From Acidobacteriota bacterium (GTDB lineage Bacteria; Acidobacteriota; Vicinamibacteria; Vicinamibacterales; CAVVIG01): a DNA stretch of 45,012 nt. The position numbers were made by a program, and so were the translations under genes. The notes under the pieces are model-generated. The model was given only the letters and a program-made list of their open reading frames with translations, searched no databases and was not told where the DNA came from. Below, one piece after another: positions 9,191 to 19,344 of this stretch. The stretch spans positions 1 through 45,012 of the forward strand of contig QHWB01000076.1 of NCBI GenBank assembly GCA_003222395.1. Direction: 5' to 3'. Position 1 is the stretch's first letter; every line of letters starts with the position of its first letter.

Positions 9191-9836
9191 TCATGCGGCC
9201 GCGTCGATTGATGATGGGCACGTCGTGCAGGTCGCCGATCGGTTGGTCTCAAGGCGGGCCAGGCGTACGGCGGCCGCGCGTGTCTTCAGGTCTGCTGGAA
9301 CCGCATCGCCTCTGCCGAAGTACATTTCGTCAGGCGTCTCTCCGCGAAACGCCAGACGATGGGGCGACGTGTGCGGACAGGACGATCGATCGTCAAGCGC
9401 ACACACGTCCTGCCGCCGCCGCCACGCATGGAACCGACCCGGCGACAATCGCAGGAACCGCAGGAGTGCCCGTAACGGAACGACGTCACGAGCACGATCT
9501 ACGGCTCGCAGGATCGTGACTTTGTCGCGTCCGTCGGGCAGACGTTTGTGCGGCAAGGTGAATCCCGAGGCCCGAAGCAGGGCGGAGAGCGAGGCGAAGT
9601 AGTGCCGTGAGCTTCTTCACGCGTCGCCGGAGCTCCAGAACTTCTTGCTGAAGTTCCGATGCCGTCCGGTTCGTCACGTCCACGCCGACCACGACCGTCG
9701 GTGCCTTGCCGAGCCAATCCCGGGCCGTCGAGCGAGGAACGCCAACACTCGTGGCGATGGTCACGTCCCCGGTGCTGTGGACGAGATCCCGAAGCCGGTG
9801 GTCATAGCACTGCTGCGGGCGCCGCGAAGTCGTCAT
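9191..9836 (-). pseudogene. Internally deleted integrase-type transposase remnant
   Basis: The minus strand from ATG 9834-9836 encodes a transposase N-terminal HTH region (STGDVTIATSVGVPRSTARD and a coiled segment ELQQEVLELRRRVKKLTALL). After a frame break near 9555 it continues as LPHKRLPDGRDKVTILRAVD and LRFLRLSPGRFHAWRRRQDV. It then jumps near 9340 to the C-terminal end seen in related transposases, AFRGETPDEMYFGRGDAVPA and RAAAVRLARLETNRSATC. The whole catalytic DDE core between these parts is missing. The fusion point lies around SCPHTSPHRLAFRGE. The element can no longer move by itself. Family assignment (integrase-core superfamily, IS3-like) is by recalled similarity. Confidence 0.7.
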
Positions 9837-9980
9837 GAGGATGATCATCGGCGGTTCGTTAACGCCGCTCAACCCTTGAGGACATGCGGACGCTCCGCCA
9901 ACTTGAGACGGCTACCGCAGTGACGACAACTCGCGCCGGAAGCGGCAGAATGTCCGCGGAGACAGTTCGGCGAGCGCGCG

Positions 9981-10359
9981 CAGCCCATTCGTTTTGTCAT
10001 TCGCGATCACGACCGGAAGTTCACGGACAGCTTCGATGCGGTGTTTGAGTCAGAAGGCGCTCGAATCGTTCGTACGCCGATTCAGGTTCCCGAAGCGAAT
10101 GCGATCGCCGAACGTTTTGTTCGGACCGCGCGTTCCGAATGCCTCGACTGGCTGCTGATCATGAATGCCGGTCATTTGGAGCGCGCGCTACAGGTGTTCT
10201 TTGATCATTACAATGGGCATCGGGCTCACCGGCGCCTGGGTCTCGCACCGCCAAATCGGCGGCCGGCGCTCGAGCGGTCGTACGGCATGCACGCGATTGC
10301 GGTGAAACGCCGCGATCGGCTTGGCGGGCTCGTTCACGAATATCGAGCTGGCGGCGTGA
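9981..10359 (+). pseudogene. IS3-type integrase-core transposase, C-terminal fragment
   Basis: The plus frame reads IRFVIRDHDRKFTDSFDAVF, then RIVRTPIQVPEANAIAERFV and SECLDWLLIMN, the second half of an rve-type DDE core. It ends with HYNGHRAHRRLGLAPPNRR and DRLGGLVHEYR. Related proteins finish EYELAA-stop. Here a one-base shift near 10345 reads through, while the expected stop TGA stands at 10357-10359 in the neighbouring frame. There is no N-terminal part upstream of about 9981. It differs in sequence from the 892-1713 and 9191-9836 remnants, so it marks a separate insertion. It sits directly at the 5' end of the broken PD40 gene. Confidence 0.75.
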
Positions 10360-11494
10360 CCCAGTCTATTTGCGCACCCTACACGCTCGCTTTGAAGTAG
10401 CCCCGGCCGCCGGCGCGAAGTACGGCGTGATTCCTGTGCAACCGTGGCCGGCCGTTTCGCCCGACGGTCGGACGATTGCCTTCGTGGCGCAAACCGATCG
10501 TGTGCAGTTATGGGGTGCGACCCATCGACGGGTTCGACGCGCGGCCGCTGCCCGACACCACGAACGCACAGTGGCCGTTCTGGTCGCCTGATGGCAGATA
10601 TATCGGCTACATCGCCGACGGCCGCGTGAAAAAGGTCGCCGTATCGGGGGACCCTCGGAAACAATCTGCGAGACCGGCTCACGTGAGGTGCAGCAAGCAC
10701 AGAGCGCAACGTGGAGTCCCACCGGCACGATCGTGTTCGGTGCGCAGGAAGGTCCGCTCCGGCAAGTGCCCGCCGCAGGAGGAACGCCGCAACCGCTCAC
10801 CCAGCTCGACGCCTCGCGTCAGGAAACGTCGCATCGTCATCCTTATTTCCTGCCAGACGGTCGTCATTTCTTGTATCTGGCCCGTAGTGTGATCCCCGAC
10901 CAACGCGGCGTGTACGTCGGCGGATTGGATGGGTCGACACCGAAAAAAGTGCTGAGCGACGACAGCAATGCGATTTATTTCGCGGGGCACCTTCTGTTTG
11001 TGCGGGGCACAACCCTGATAGCGCAGCCCTTCGAACCCGTCGGGCGGCAGGTATCCGGAGCCGCCGCAAGGGTCGCAACTGGCCTGTATATCGCGCCCAC
11101 GATGAGGTATGCACCGTTCGCTGCGAATGGGAGAACCCTGGTCTTTCGTAAAACGCCGCGTGAATTGTCGGAAATCCGGATTGTCGACCGAGCCGGAATA
11201 CTCGTCTCGACTGTCGCTGATCGCGGGAGCTACGACACGTTGGAGCTTGCCGGTGACGATCGCCATCTCATCATCGCGGTTCGTGTGCCGGATACGGATC
11301 GTGCGGCTCTGCGCCTGCTGGACATCGTCAGGCGCGTACCCGAGTCGGTCACGAGCGATGAATCGGATTACGCCAACCCCGTTTGGTCGCACGATGGACG
11401 TTGGCTTGCGTTCGCATCGCAACAGACCGGAGTCTGGGATCTGTACGCACGAGCTGTCGATCGATCCGGAGCCGCGCTACCTCCCGAGGGGTGA
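10360..11494 (+). pseudogene. PD40/TolB-type beta-propeller part of a kinase or sensor, truncated and frameshifted
   Basis: Three plus frames together form the TolB-like WD40/PD40 repeats found behind acidobacterial Ser/Thr kinases or winged-helix sensors. They contain PWPAVSPDGRTIAFVAQ, AQWPFWSPDGRYIGYIADGR, AQSATWSPTGTIVFGAQEGP, HRHPYFLPDGRHFLYLARS and ANPVWSHDGRWLAFASQQTG. The repeated W/F-SPDG-R-I motif is plain. Frame breaks fall near 10512 (GGGG; three G would rejoin) and 10646-10650 (five G; six would rejoin). The N-terminal kinase or DNA-binding part is gone, replaced by the IS fragment, and the frame stops after DRSGAALPPEG, short of the usual end. Fused frame 10688-11494 is open but is unlikely to make a functional protein. 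Confidence 0.75.
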
Positions 11495-11503
11495 GATGTC
11501 CGA

Positions 11504-14500
11504 TTAGAAGTAGTACTTCAATCCAAACTGCACGTTGCGCGGCCCTACTTTCGTTCCGTTGATGACGCCGAAGTTGCTGGCACCGTAAGCGGTTGATGGA
11601 TCGCTGAACACTGGATGGTTGCGTGCATTCTGCGCTTCCATGCGGAACTCGACGCGCTGGCCCTGCTGCACTTGCCAGCTCTTGATCAGCGCCACGTCGA
11701 GCATGTTGACCCTCGGCCCGCGAATGTCGAGCGTGCGCGGCGCAGTACCAAACGTGTCCGGCGCCGGACGCGAGAACGCGGCTTGGTCGAAATAGTTGTT
11801 CAACCGGTCGTGAATATCCCCCGGCGTCGCCGGGTCGCCGATCAGGTTCGGACGCTGCGTGCCGTTCCAGAGCGTTCCGCCCGACTGAGTGACCTGCAGC
11901 GGGAAACCGGACTGTAGCGTGAAGAATGCGCTGATCTCCCACCCGCCGATCACCGCATCGACCGGACGGCTCACGCCGGAGCCGAAACGGCGGTCACGTC
12001 CGAACGGGAGCTGCCAGTCACCAGTGGCCACAAAGCGGTGCTCCACATCGTGCTGCGAGAGCGAATGCTCCATGGCGAGATCGAGCGGGTTTTGAAAGCT
12101 GGTGGTCCCGCCGAGCCAGGCCAGGTTACCATCCGTGATCGACGCATCGTCGATCATCCTCGACCACGTGTAGTGCGTGAGAAGGGTCAGCTCCCGGGAG
12201 AAGCGCTTCTCGTATTTCAACTGCAAACCGTGATAATTCGAATCGGCGGCATTTGGATCAGATCCGCTGACGAACTCATATTGGGGCATGTTACGCAGCA
12301 GCCGGTATTGCTGAATCGTCTTGCCATTCAGATTGACTGCCTTGGGATCGGTGATGATGCCGTAGAACGGATTCGGCACTGCGGCCTGTAACTGCGCCCG
12401 GGTGTACTGTGCGTGCGGGCCCAGCCAGTAGACCGGATCCAGCGGGCTCAGCGACGTATACGGCGAATAGAGGTGCACACCGCGGCTGCCGGTGTAGTTG
12501 ACCTCCACGATGGAGCTCCAGCCGATGTCGCGTTGGATGGAGAGATTCCACGAATACATTTCGGGATTGCGAGTCTGCCGCGTAATGGTGCCGACGCCCA
12601 GTCCGATGTACGTCATATCACCGAGCGAACGCCCCGGAGGTGTCAGGATGCCCTGCGGATATGGGTCCGACAGCGTCGCATTTCGCGTCGCGCCGCTATC
12701 CAGCGACCACGGCACAGCGGAGTCGGTGTTGAAACCGGCGCCCGTGTGGCCCGAGACCGTGGCGCGCGAGAGCAGGAAGAACCTGCCGGCCCCAGCGCGA
12801 ATCGCGGTCTTGTCATTGAGTGCGTATGCAAAACCCAGGCGCGGACCAAAGTTGTTGTGATTGATATCGAACGGCGAGGGGGTCTTGTCGTCGACGAACT
12901 TCACCACGCCTTTCAGGTCGTACCCGGACACGGAGATGGGCGACTTCGCGTTCAAATCCCAATAGCTGTACCGGTTCTGCAGTTCTGTCCGCGGCACTTC
13001 GTACTCGTAGCGCAGTCCCAGATTCACCGTCAGCTTGCGCGACGTCTTCCAGTCGTCCTGAACAAAAAATCCGCGGTATCCCGCGCGCGAAAAGGCTTTC
13101 GGATCGATATGGAAATTCGAACCGTTGCCCCACCCGAGGAGCACCGACGCGAAACCGTTCCCTTGATAGCTGTTGCCAGTATTCAAATCCTCGCTGGTCG
13201 TCTGAGCGCCGAAAACAAAGTGGCCCGAAGGATATCCGGGCTGCGCGTAGTCCAAAAAGTTCTGCCGGACTTCGGCGCCCGCTTTGATGTTGTGGCCTCG
13301 CAGGATCTTGGTCATCGAGCCCGAATACTGGTGCACACCCTCCTGCCGGTCCATCTTCCAGTAGCCTTGCGTGCCCATGTCCGAATAGCCGCCGGCGCTG
13401 AACATCGGGAAAACATGCAGCGTCGCCGTGTCCTGCATGTACTTGGGGAGCCCCAGCGTCGTTTCGTCGAACGCCGCGTTGAAGGGATCGCGGCCGTAGT
13501 TGGAGTAGATGAGGCCGTACGTGAAAGTCCAGAGGGTGGTGGCATTCTGGACGAACGTGAGATTGCTGGTTGCGGATTTGGTTTTCGTGAAACTCGGTCC
13601 GTTGTAAGGGTCCGCCGCGGAGAGGGCCGGGTCCGCCAACGCGTACAGGTTCGGCGGGGCGTTGTGATTCCGGTTCTCGCTGAACCGCGCAGTCACACGG
13701 AGCTGGTTGTTGAAGCTGTGGTCGACTTTGAGATCGTACTGCTTGGCAAAGCTCTGTCCGATCCCCTGCATGAACCAATTGTTGATATGCGTGATCGGAT
13801 TCGGGTCCTGGTTCGGCTTCGGATAATACTGCAGCGCCTTCAGTGCGACTTTGTCCAGCAGCTCCGGCGGAATCACGTTGCCGGGAAACGGTCTTCGTTT
13901 TGTGATGCCCTGGGCATCCTTGTAGGTATCGAACGGGTTATAGATCGTGATTGGCTTGCCGTCGCTGAAAAACGTCTGCGAGAAATCGCCTCGTCGCTGT
14001 TCGAGTGTCGGGACCGTCGCGGTCGCGCTCGACGGGCTACTCGATCGCGTATATTCGAAGGTGGCAAAAAAGAAGGTCTTGTTTTTCCTGATAGGCCCGC
14101 CCAGCACGCCGCCGACTTGATCGCGATGGTAATACGGCTTCCGAGAACCATTACGATTCGCGGCCCAGGAGTTCGCATTGAAAGTGGAATCTCTCAAGAA
14201 GTCGTAGCCATCGCCATGGAACGCATTCGTGCCGGACTTGGTCACGACGTTGATGATGGCTCCGCCCGATTGCGCGTACTCGGCCCCGAAGAAGTTCGTC
14301 TGCATCTTGAATTCCTGCACCGCATCCACCGACGGGGTCCATTTCAGGTCTGTAGCCCCGGTGTTCTGCTCCGTGGTGTTGACGATCGCGCCGTCCACCA
14401 GCACGTCCGAGGTGGAATTTCGTGTGCCGTTCGCAACGAAGTTTGTGTTGCTCGGGCTGATGGTGCCTGCTGCGCCATTCACTCCCGGTGTCAGATTCAA

Positions 14501-14980
14501 CAGACTGAGAGGGTTTCGGCCGATGTTCGGCAGCGCCGTCATGTACCGGTTTTCGATCACCTGTCCAAGCGTCGAGATGGTGATGTTCAGAAGCGGCGCC
14601 TGGCTCCGAACTTCGACCGTCTCGGCGACTTCGCCAACCTCCAATGAAACATCGAACGTGGCCTGCTGCTGGACGGCCAAGGGAATGTTGGTGTGAGTGT
14701 ACGTCCTGAACCCGGTCAATTCGACGCTGAGCGTGTACTGACCGGGCGGTAGAGCGGTAACGACGTATCGACCCGCATCATCGGTCGTAACGTTGTGCGG
14801 CACGTTGCGATCCGATTCTGTGACAGTGACTGTCGCTCCGGGGATTGCGCCACCGCTGACGTCGGTGACGACGCCCCGTACCGCGGCCGTGTATGACGAC
14901 TGCGCCCAGGCAACACCCGAAACCGCGAGTGCCATGCAGAGCAAGGAAATAGCTCGCAAACGGTTTTGGATTTGACTCAT
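11504..14980 (-). CDS. TonB-dependent receptor, Oar-like, second copy
   Basis: 1158 residues, start ATG 14978-14980 behind GGAGGGGG. A signal peptide (MSQIQNRLRAISLLCMALAV, cut near AWAQ) precedes a carboxypeptidase-regulatory-like domain (AAVRGVVTDVSGGAIPGATV). The plug region has NRYMTALPNIGRNPLSLLNL and DVLVDGAIVN, and the barrel ends in QFGLKYYF with a terminal Phe. It is an outer-membrane, TonB-energised importer of unknown ligand. Its stop at 11504 lies 9 bases from the end of the PD40 pseudogene and no enzyme genes follow, unlike the 5271 receptor, so it appears monocistronic. It is only distantly similar to the other two receptors and not a recent duplicate. Confidence 0.9.
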   Translation of the reverse strand: MSQIQNRLRAISLLCMALAVSGVAWAQSSYTAAVRGVVTDVSGGAIPGATVTVTESDRNVPHNVTTDDAGRYVVTALPPGQYTLSVELTGFRTYTHTNIPLAVQQQATFDVSLEVGEVAETVEVRSQAPLLNITISTLGQVIENRYMTALPNIGRNPLSLLNLTPGVNGAAGTISPSNTNFVANGTRNSTSDVLVDGAIVNTTEQNTGATDLKWTPSVDAVQEFKMQTNFFGAEYAQSGGAIINVVTKSGTNAFHGDGYDFLRDSTFNANSWAANRNGSRKPYYHRDQVGGVLGGPIRKNKTFFFATFEYTRSSSPSSATATVPTLEQRRGDFSQTFFSDGKPITIYNPFDTYKDAQGITKRRPFPGNVIPPELLDKVALKALQYYPKPNQDPNPITHINNWFMQGIGQSFAKQYDLKVDHSFNNQLRVTARFSENRNHNAPPNLYALADPALSAADPYNGPSFTKTKSATSNLTFVQNATTLWTFTYGLIYSNYGRDPFNAAFDETTLGLPKYMQDTATLHVFPMFSAGGYSDMGTQGYWKMDRQEGVHQYSGSMTKILRGHNIKAGAEVRQNFLDYAQPGYPSGHFVFGAQTTSEDLNTGNSYQGNGFASVLLGWGNGSNFHIDPKAFSRAGYRGFFVQDDWKTSRKLTVNLGLRYEYEVPRTELQNRYSYWDLNAKSPISVSGYDLKGVVKFVDDKTPSPFDINHNNFGPRLGFAYALNDKTAIRAGAGRFFLLSRATVSGHTGAGFNTDSAVPWSLDSGATRNATLSDPYPQGILTPPGRSLGDMTYIGLGVGTITRQTRNPEMYSWNLSIQRDIGWSSIVEVNYTGSRGVHLYSPYTSLSPLDPVYWLGPHAQYTRAQLQAAVPNPFYGIITDPKAVNLNGKTIQQYRLLRNMPQYEFVSGSDPNAADSNYHGLQLKYEKRFSRELTLLTHYTWSRMIDDASITDGNLAWLGGTTSFQNPLDLAMEHSLSQHDVEHRFVATGDWQLPFGRDRRFGSGVSRPVDAVIGGWEISAFFTLQSGFPLQVTQSGGTLWNGTQRPNLIGDPATPGDIHDRLNNYFDQAAFSRPAPDTFGTAPRTLDIRGPRVNMLDVALIKSWQVQQGQRVEFRMEAQNARNHPVFSDPSTAYGASNFGVINGTKVGPRNVQFGLKYYF

Positions 14981-15214
14981 TGCCCCCTCCGATGCCGTCT
15001 CGAGGCCGCGAGAATTATTCGTAACTTTAATCTCCGATCTCGGTTGTGTGGCAGTTACTAAGGACTAAGCGACACCGAGCCGATAATGTGATGTCCTTTC
15101 ATCCTGCCGACACGCATGCACGTCCGCTTCCTCGAGACTTGTCGGCCGCAATTATTACGCAGCTGACTTCGCTCGCGACAGAATAGGCGGCTAACTGATG
15201 CTCACTTGCGGCAG

Positions 15215-15238
15215 CTCAGCACAGCACACAGTGCTGAG
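15215..15238. terminator. Short perfect hairpin downstream of receptor 15323-18841
   Basis: CTCAGCAC (15215-15222) pairs with GTGCTGAG (15231-15238) across an 8-base loop. It lies 40 bases past the larger hairpin on the minus transcript. There is no T-tract, so termination is only a guess. Confidence 0.35.
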
Positions 15239-15279
15239 TTGGATCGTTCATGTGACCGTCTGAGACTCTTCAGGAGTGC

Positions 15280-15314
15280 GCACAGGGCGCAGACGTGAAA
15301 CCTGCGCCCTGTGC
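15280..15314 (-). terminator. 13-bp perfect stem-loop just after a receptor stop
   Basis: GCACAGGGCGCAG (15280-15292) and CTGCGCCCTGTGC (15302-15314) are exact reverse complements with a 9-base loop. The structure begins 8 bases after the stop of the receptor at 15323. No T-run follows on the minus strand, as is common in GC-rich genomes, so it may end transcription with Rho or protect the 3' end. Confidence 0.6.
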
Positions 15315-15322
15315 AGAGAACC

Positions 15323-18300
15323 CTAGAACGCCAACCGGAACCCGAAGCGAAACTGCCGTGAGCGCCCCATTGCCCAGTTCGGATCCGTCGATAGGATCTT
15401 CCCGAAGTTGGAGCTGTTGACGTTTCCGTTCGGATTGGAGAAATGAGGTGTGTCGGTGATGTTGAAGCCCTCCGCCCGGAACTGCAGATCCACCGTCCCC
15501 GGCAGTTTGAAGGTGCGGAAGAGGCTCAAATCCAGATTCCGTTGGCCGGGGCCGCGCATGCTGTTCCGGCCCACGTTTCCGAACCGGACTTCCGTGACCC
15601 GCTTGAACGCGGTCGTGTCGAAGTACGTGGCATCCCCGACGTTGCCGAAGATCTCGACCGTATCTTTAATCTGATCCGGGGTCTGCTGGTTGTGCGGCAT
15701 GTTCAAAGAGGCGCCGGACCCGGTCAACGTAAACGGCCGCCCCGAGTAGGCGCTGAAGACGCCATTCAGTTGCCACCCTCCAAGGACGGCATTGGAGAGA
15801 CCGGTTGTCGCCCACGGTTTTCCGGTGCCGAACGGGAGCTCCCACACAGCGGCCAGCTGGAAGTTGTGCGGCGTATCGAACGACGCGAGCGCGCGGTTGC
15901 GATCGAAGACGCTCGGAGCGTTCCATAGGAACTCCGTCCAGTCGCCGTAGTTCGCCATGTCCATGGCCCTTGAGAACGTGTACGCGCCCTTGAGTAGCAA
16001 GCCATCCGTCAAGTGTCGATTGATCGAGGTCTGCAATGCGTGGTAGGTGCTTTGCGTGCGGCCATCCCATTCTCTCGTCGCCGTCGTGCGCCCGAACTTC
16101 GCAAAGAGCGGGCGTCCGGCGTCACCTGCGCCGGGGATCTGTCCGGCGTTGATATCCAGAAACGCGAAGCCGCGCACCGATTGGGACCCGACGTATCCCA
16201 GAGTCCCGAGGATTTGAAATGGCAGCTTGCGCTCGAAGATCACGTTCCAGGACTGAATGTAACCGCGGTGCAGCATCGTGTTCGCACGCGGGTAGCCGGT
16301 CTCGGCGACAGCGGGCAGGGGCACCCTGCCCGTATTGATGTCGGGGCAGCAGATCGATGGGATGCCGACATTCGGCCCGAGCGGCTGGTTCGGAATTCCC
16401 GCCGCGATGTACCCCAGGTCGGTGGTCACTGGTTGATACCCGTTGACGCCGGTGAACTCGGCCACGAGCGTCAGGGGATACCAGCCGCGCAGCGCCTGCG
16501 CGCCCCACGGGTGCGAATGGTACGTGATGCCATAGCCGCTTCGAACGACCGTTGAATCGGTAACCTGATACGCGAAGCCGAGACGAGGCGCAAACAGCGT
16601 CTTGCTGTAGCCGACGCCGTTATCCCGGGGAATGCCACCCTTACCGCCAATCAAGGCTTCGTTGGTGTTCGGGTCATACGACTCGATCCCCAATCCTTGC
16701 GAGCGCCGCCGGTTCGGGTAGAGCTCCCATCTCAATCCGAGATCGAGCGTCAGCGTCGGCCCGGCGCGCCAACGATCGCGCATGTAGAGTGCGTACTGCT
16801 CCTCCATGCTGTCCATCTGGATGAACTGACTGCTCTTCCCGGATCCGTTTGGCGTGCCGATCAGAAATCCGGCGAGGGCATTCCAATCGTTCTCGAATGA
16901 TGGAGTCCCTCCTTGAAATCCCACGGAGGAGGCGAGGGCCTGCGGATTCAACGCGGTCACACCGGAACCGAAAGTGAACGCGCCACGCGGCCCTTCCCCC
17001 AGCTCCGGCTGCCAGTGATTCATCAAGTGGTGAACGAAATCGAAGCCGAACCGGATGTCGTGCAGCCCCTTCATCCAGCTTGCGTTGGTATTGAATGTGT
17101 ACGACTGGTCGTTGCGGAACAGGGGATTCCAGCCTTCCGGATTGCCCAAGGTTGAAAACCCCGCAATGTTCAAGGGCGGCATGCCACCTTCGCGCGGGTC
17201 CGGGCCGTTGGTTCCTGGAATTCCTAGAATGTCCGAACCGAAGTTGGATCCGAGATCGGGCGGGCGCACGTCCTGTCCGAATCGCGTCCAGCCGAGCGTG
17301 CCGTCGATCAGGAAAGTTCGCGAGACGGTGTAGGTCTGTCCGATTCCCCCGATCTGCACGAGCGTGTCGCCGGTGCCGAGCCCACCTCCAGCGCACAAGC
17401 AACTGCCTCCTGCCTGGCCAAGTCCGAACTCACCGTGAACGAGCGCTTTCATCGCGCTGTACTTGAACCACAGCAGATGCCGCTCGTTGCGGTTCCAGTT
17501 GACCTTCGCGTCGAAGTTGTTGCGGTTTAGGCGCTGAACGCCGGTGTTGAAGTAATTCGCGTTATCGCCAGGCTGGTTCGGAAGCGGCACCAGCGCCAGC
17601 ATCTTCATCATCGGGACGTTCAACCGCGATGCGGGGATCACGTTCACGCGGCCGCCGCTGGAGAAAACCGCACGGCCGGTGCCGTTCGGATTGCCGGAAA
17701 ACGGATCGAAGATCATCCCTTGCTGAAGTGGAACCAGACCCCCTTCTGTGGTCGGAACCATGATCGGGCTGCCGCTCCGATCCAGAATCTGCGCGCCCAG
17801 CTTTCTGTTGAAATCCCCCGTGCGGAAATCAGCGGTGGGAACGGAAAAGAGCACGGAGTTGCCCAGGCTTTCGAACGTGCCTTCGTAATTCGCAAAGAAG
17901 AACAGCTTGTTTTTCCTGATAGGGCCGCCGAAATTGCCGCCATCGATATTGCGATTGCTGATCGGCTTCTCCTTGATGCCGGCTCGCTTCTCATCCCATG
18001 TCAGCGTGCGCAGCGCCTTGTTGTCGTTCATGGCGAAGGCGGTCCCGCGGAAATTGTTCGTGCCCGCCTTCGTGATCACCGTGACGGCAGCGCCGCCCGC
18101 CATGCCCTGCTCGGCATCGAAGCTGTTCGTCGCGATGTTGACTTCCTGAATGCTTTCCACGGGAGGGACGTACACCGCATGATGCGGCATCGTCACCAGA
18201 GTGTCGGCCGACCCATCGACCCGCGTGTTGTTGGCGCCACGCTCCTGGCCGTTGACATTGGTCGTCAGGGAACGTCCCGGCGTATCGGTGACGGCGTTCT

Positions 18301-18841
18301 GAAACCGCGCGGGTACAGCGCCTGGCACGAGATTGAAGAGCGACTGGTAGTTGCGATAGCCGGAGAGAGGGAGATTCTCCATCGCAGGCGTATCGAAGCT
18401 GACGCTGACGTCGGACTTCGTCGTCTGGAGTAGCGCCGTTATGGCCTCCACGCGCACTTCTTCGGACAGGGCGCCGACCTGAATCGTCGCGTCAACGCGT
18501 GTCACGGCGTTGATGGAAACGCTGATGCCTTTCTGAACGTACGGTTTGAAGCCGCTTATGCTGACCGAAAGGTCGTAACCCCCCTCGGGCAGGTTGGGAA
18601 TCGAATAGTAGCCGACCTCGTTCGTCGTCGTCTGGCGAGACAGGCCGGTGGACGTGTTCGACACGGTCACGGCGGCCGTGGGAACCATGGCGCCGCTCTG
18701 GTCGGTCACGGTTCCGACCATCGATCCGTAGAGAACCTGCCCCGACGCAGGACGGGCTGGATACACCGTCAGGAACATGCCGATGGCCAACCAGGACAGA
18801 ATGACTGTAGCCCTTCGCACTCCTGTCAGTCTTTTCGCCAC
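15323..18841 (-). CDS. TonB-dependent receptor, Oar-like, third copy
   Basis: About 1172 residues from a GTG start at 18839-18841, chosen because GGGAGG stands a few bases before it and the signal sequence (LTGVRRATVILSWLAIGMFL, cut near ASGQ) follows directly. The open frame extends to 18997 but the added residues look non-coding. Domains: a carboxypeptidase-regulatory-like beta domain (MVGTVTDQSGAMVPTAAVTV), the plug (FDTPAMENLPLSGYRNYQSL, NNTRVDGSADTLV) and a barrel ending RQFRFGFRLAF. Role: TonB-dependent outer-membrane uptake of an unknown ligand. A cysteine-containing loop (GGSCLCAGGGLG) and SICCPD are unusual in such barrels. It stands alone, with a hairpin at its 3' end, and is divergent from the padR gene on the right. 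Confidence 0.88.
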   Translation of the reverse strand: MAKRLTGVRRATVILSWLAIGMFLTVYPARPASGQVLYGSMVGTVTDQSGAMVPTAAVTVSNTSTGLSRQTTTNEVGYYSIPNLPEGGYDLSVSISGFKPYVQKGISVSINAVTRVDATIQVGALSEEVRVEAITALLQTTKSDVSVSFDTPAMENLPLSGYRNYQSLFNLVPGAVPARFQNAVTDTPGRSLTTNVNGQERGANNTRVDGSADTLVTMPHHAVYVPPVESIQEVNIATNSFDAEQGMAGGAAVTVITKAGTNNFRGTAFAMNDNKALRTLTWDEKRAGIKEKPISNRNIDGGNFGGPIRKNKLFFFANYEGTFESLGNSVLFSVPTADFRTGDFNRKLGAQILDRSGSPIMVPTTEGGLVPLQQGMIFDPFSGNPNGTGRAVFSSGGRVNVIPASRLNVPMMKMLALVPLPNQPGDNANYFNTGVQRLNRNNFDAKVNWNRNERHLLWFKYSAMKALVHGEFGLGQAGGSCLCAGGGLGTGDTLVQIGGIGQTYTVSRTFLIDGTLGWTRFGQDVRPPDLGSNFGSDILGIPGTNGPDPREGGMPPLNIAGFSTLGNPEGWNPLFRNDQSYTFNTNASWMKGLHDIRFGFDFVHHLMNHWQPELGEGPRGAFTFGSGVTALNPQALASSVGFQGGTPSFENDWNALAGFLIGTPNGSGKSSQFIQMDSMEEQYALYMRDRWRAGPTLTLDLGLRWELYPNRRRSQGLGIESYDPNTNEALIGGKGGIPRDNGVGYSKTLFAPRLGFAYQVTDSTVVRSGYGITYHSHPWGAQALRGWYPLTLVAEFTGVNGYQPVTTDLGYIAAGIPNQPLGPNVGIPSICCPDINTGRVPLPAVAETGYPRANTMLHRGYIQSWNVIFERKLPFQILGTLGYVGSQSVRGFAFLDINAGQIPGAGDAGRPLFAKFGRTTATREWDGRTQSTYHALQTSINRHLTDGLLLKGAYTFSRAMDMANYGDWTEFLWNAPSVFDRNRALASFDTPHNFQLAAVWELPFGTGKPWATTGLSNAVLGGWQLNGVFSAYSGRPFTLTGSGASLNMPHNQQTPDQIKDTVEIFGNVGDATYFDTTAFKRVTEVRFGNVGRNSMRGPGQRNLDLSLFRTFKLPGTVDLQFRAEGFNITDTPHFSNPNGNVNSSNFGKILSTDPNWAMGRSRQFRFGFRLAF

Positions 18842-19344
18842 AGGACGCCTCCCTTCGACTGCGGTACGAGCCAGCAATGAACGACCGTCGCCCGCGTCGG
18901 CGGGCGCCGATCCATCGCGTCGGTCGGATGGCCGAAGAACACCGACGCAGGTCAGGCGTGGACAGAACGGAAGCGGAACGTGAACCGGCGCGCACAATGC
19001 ACCTCGCGTGGTTCACCGGGCCTCCAGGAGGTCGGAGCCGGAATGTTTGCGTCCGCCGACCGGTTTGTCAAGTGGAATGAGGTACGTTTACCGTCGGCTC
19101 GCAGCACGTTCGAAGGGTCTGCGCGCGTCGCCGCGGAGATTGATGGACGCCGGTGTGACGGTGACTGCAACCCGGTACCTCGGCACCATCCACTCGCTCG
19201 TCATGCGAACTGCGGCGCCGCGGCGGCTATTTCGAGCATGATCGAGCGTCGCAGGCGCGTCCCCAGAGACAATGCCCATGCACATGCTGTGGCAGCGTCT
19301 GGCTCCAAGGTGTGCTGCGTCGCGAGTTCAGTGATCCCTACCCC
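18842..19344. other. Divergent intergenic region, no gene seen
   Basis: This lies between the start of the minus-strand receptor and the padR promoter. It must contain the receptor promoter. Short frames on both strands show no recognisable domain. Confidence 0.4.

Larger units (their letters stand above)
14981..15322. other. Intergenic region between two receptor genes
   Basis: This gap holds the upstream region of the 11504-14980 receptor and the 3' end of the 15323-18841 transcript. Apart from the two hairpins listed separately I see no gene or clear promoter. Confidence 0.5.

Noticed and set aside
12413-14647. 744-residue plus-strand open frame
   Set aside because: It is the antisense shadow of the TonB-dependent receptor at 11504-14980; composition is Arg/Val-rich with no domain.
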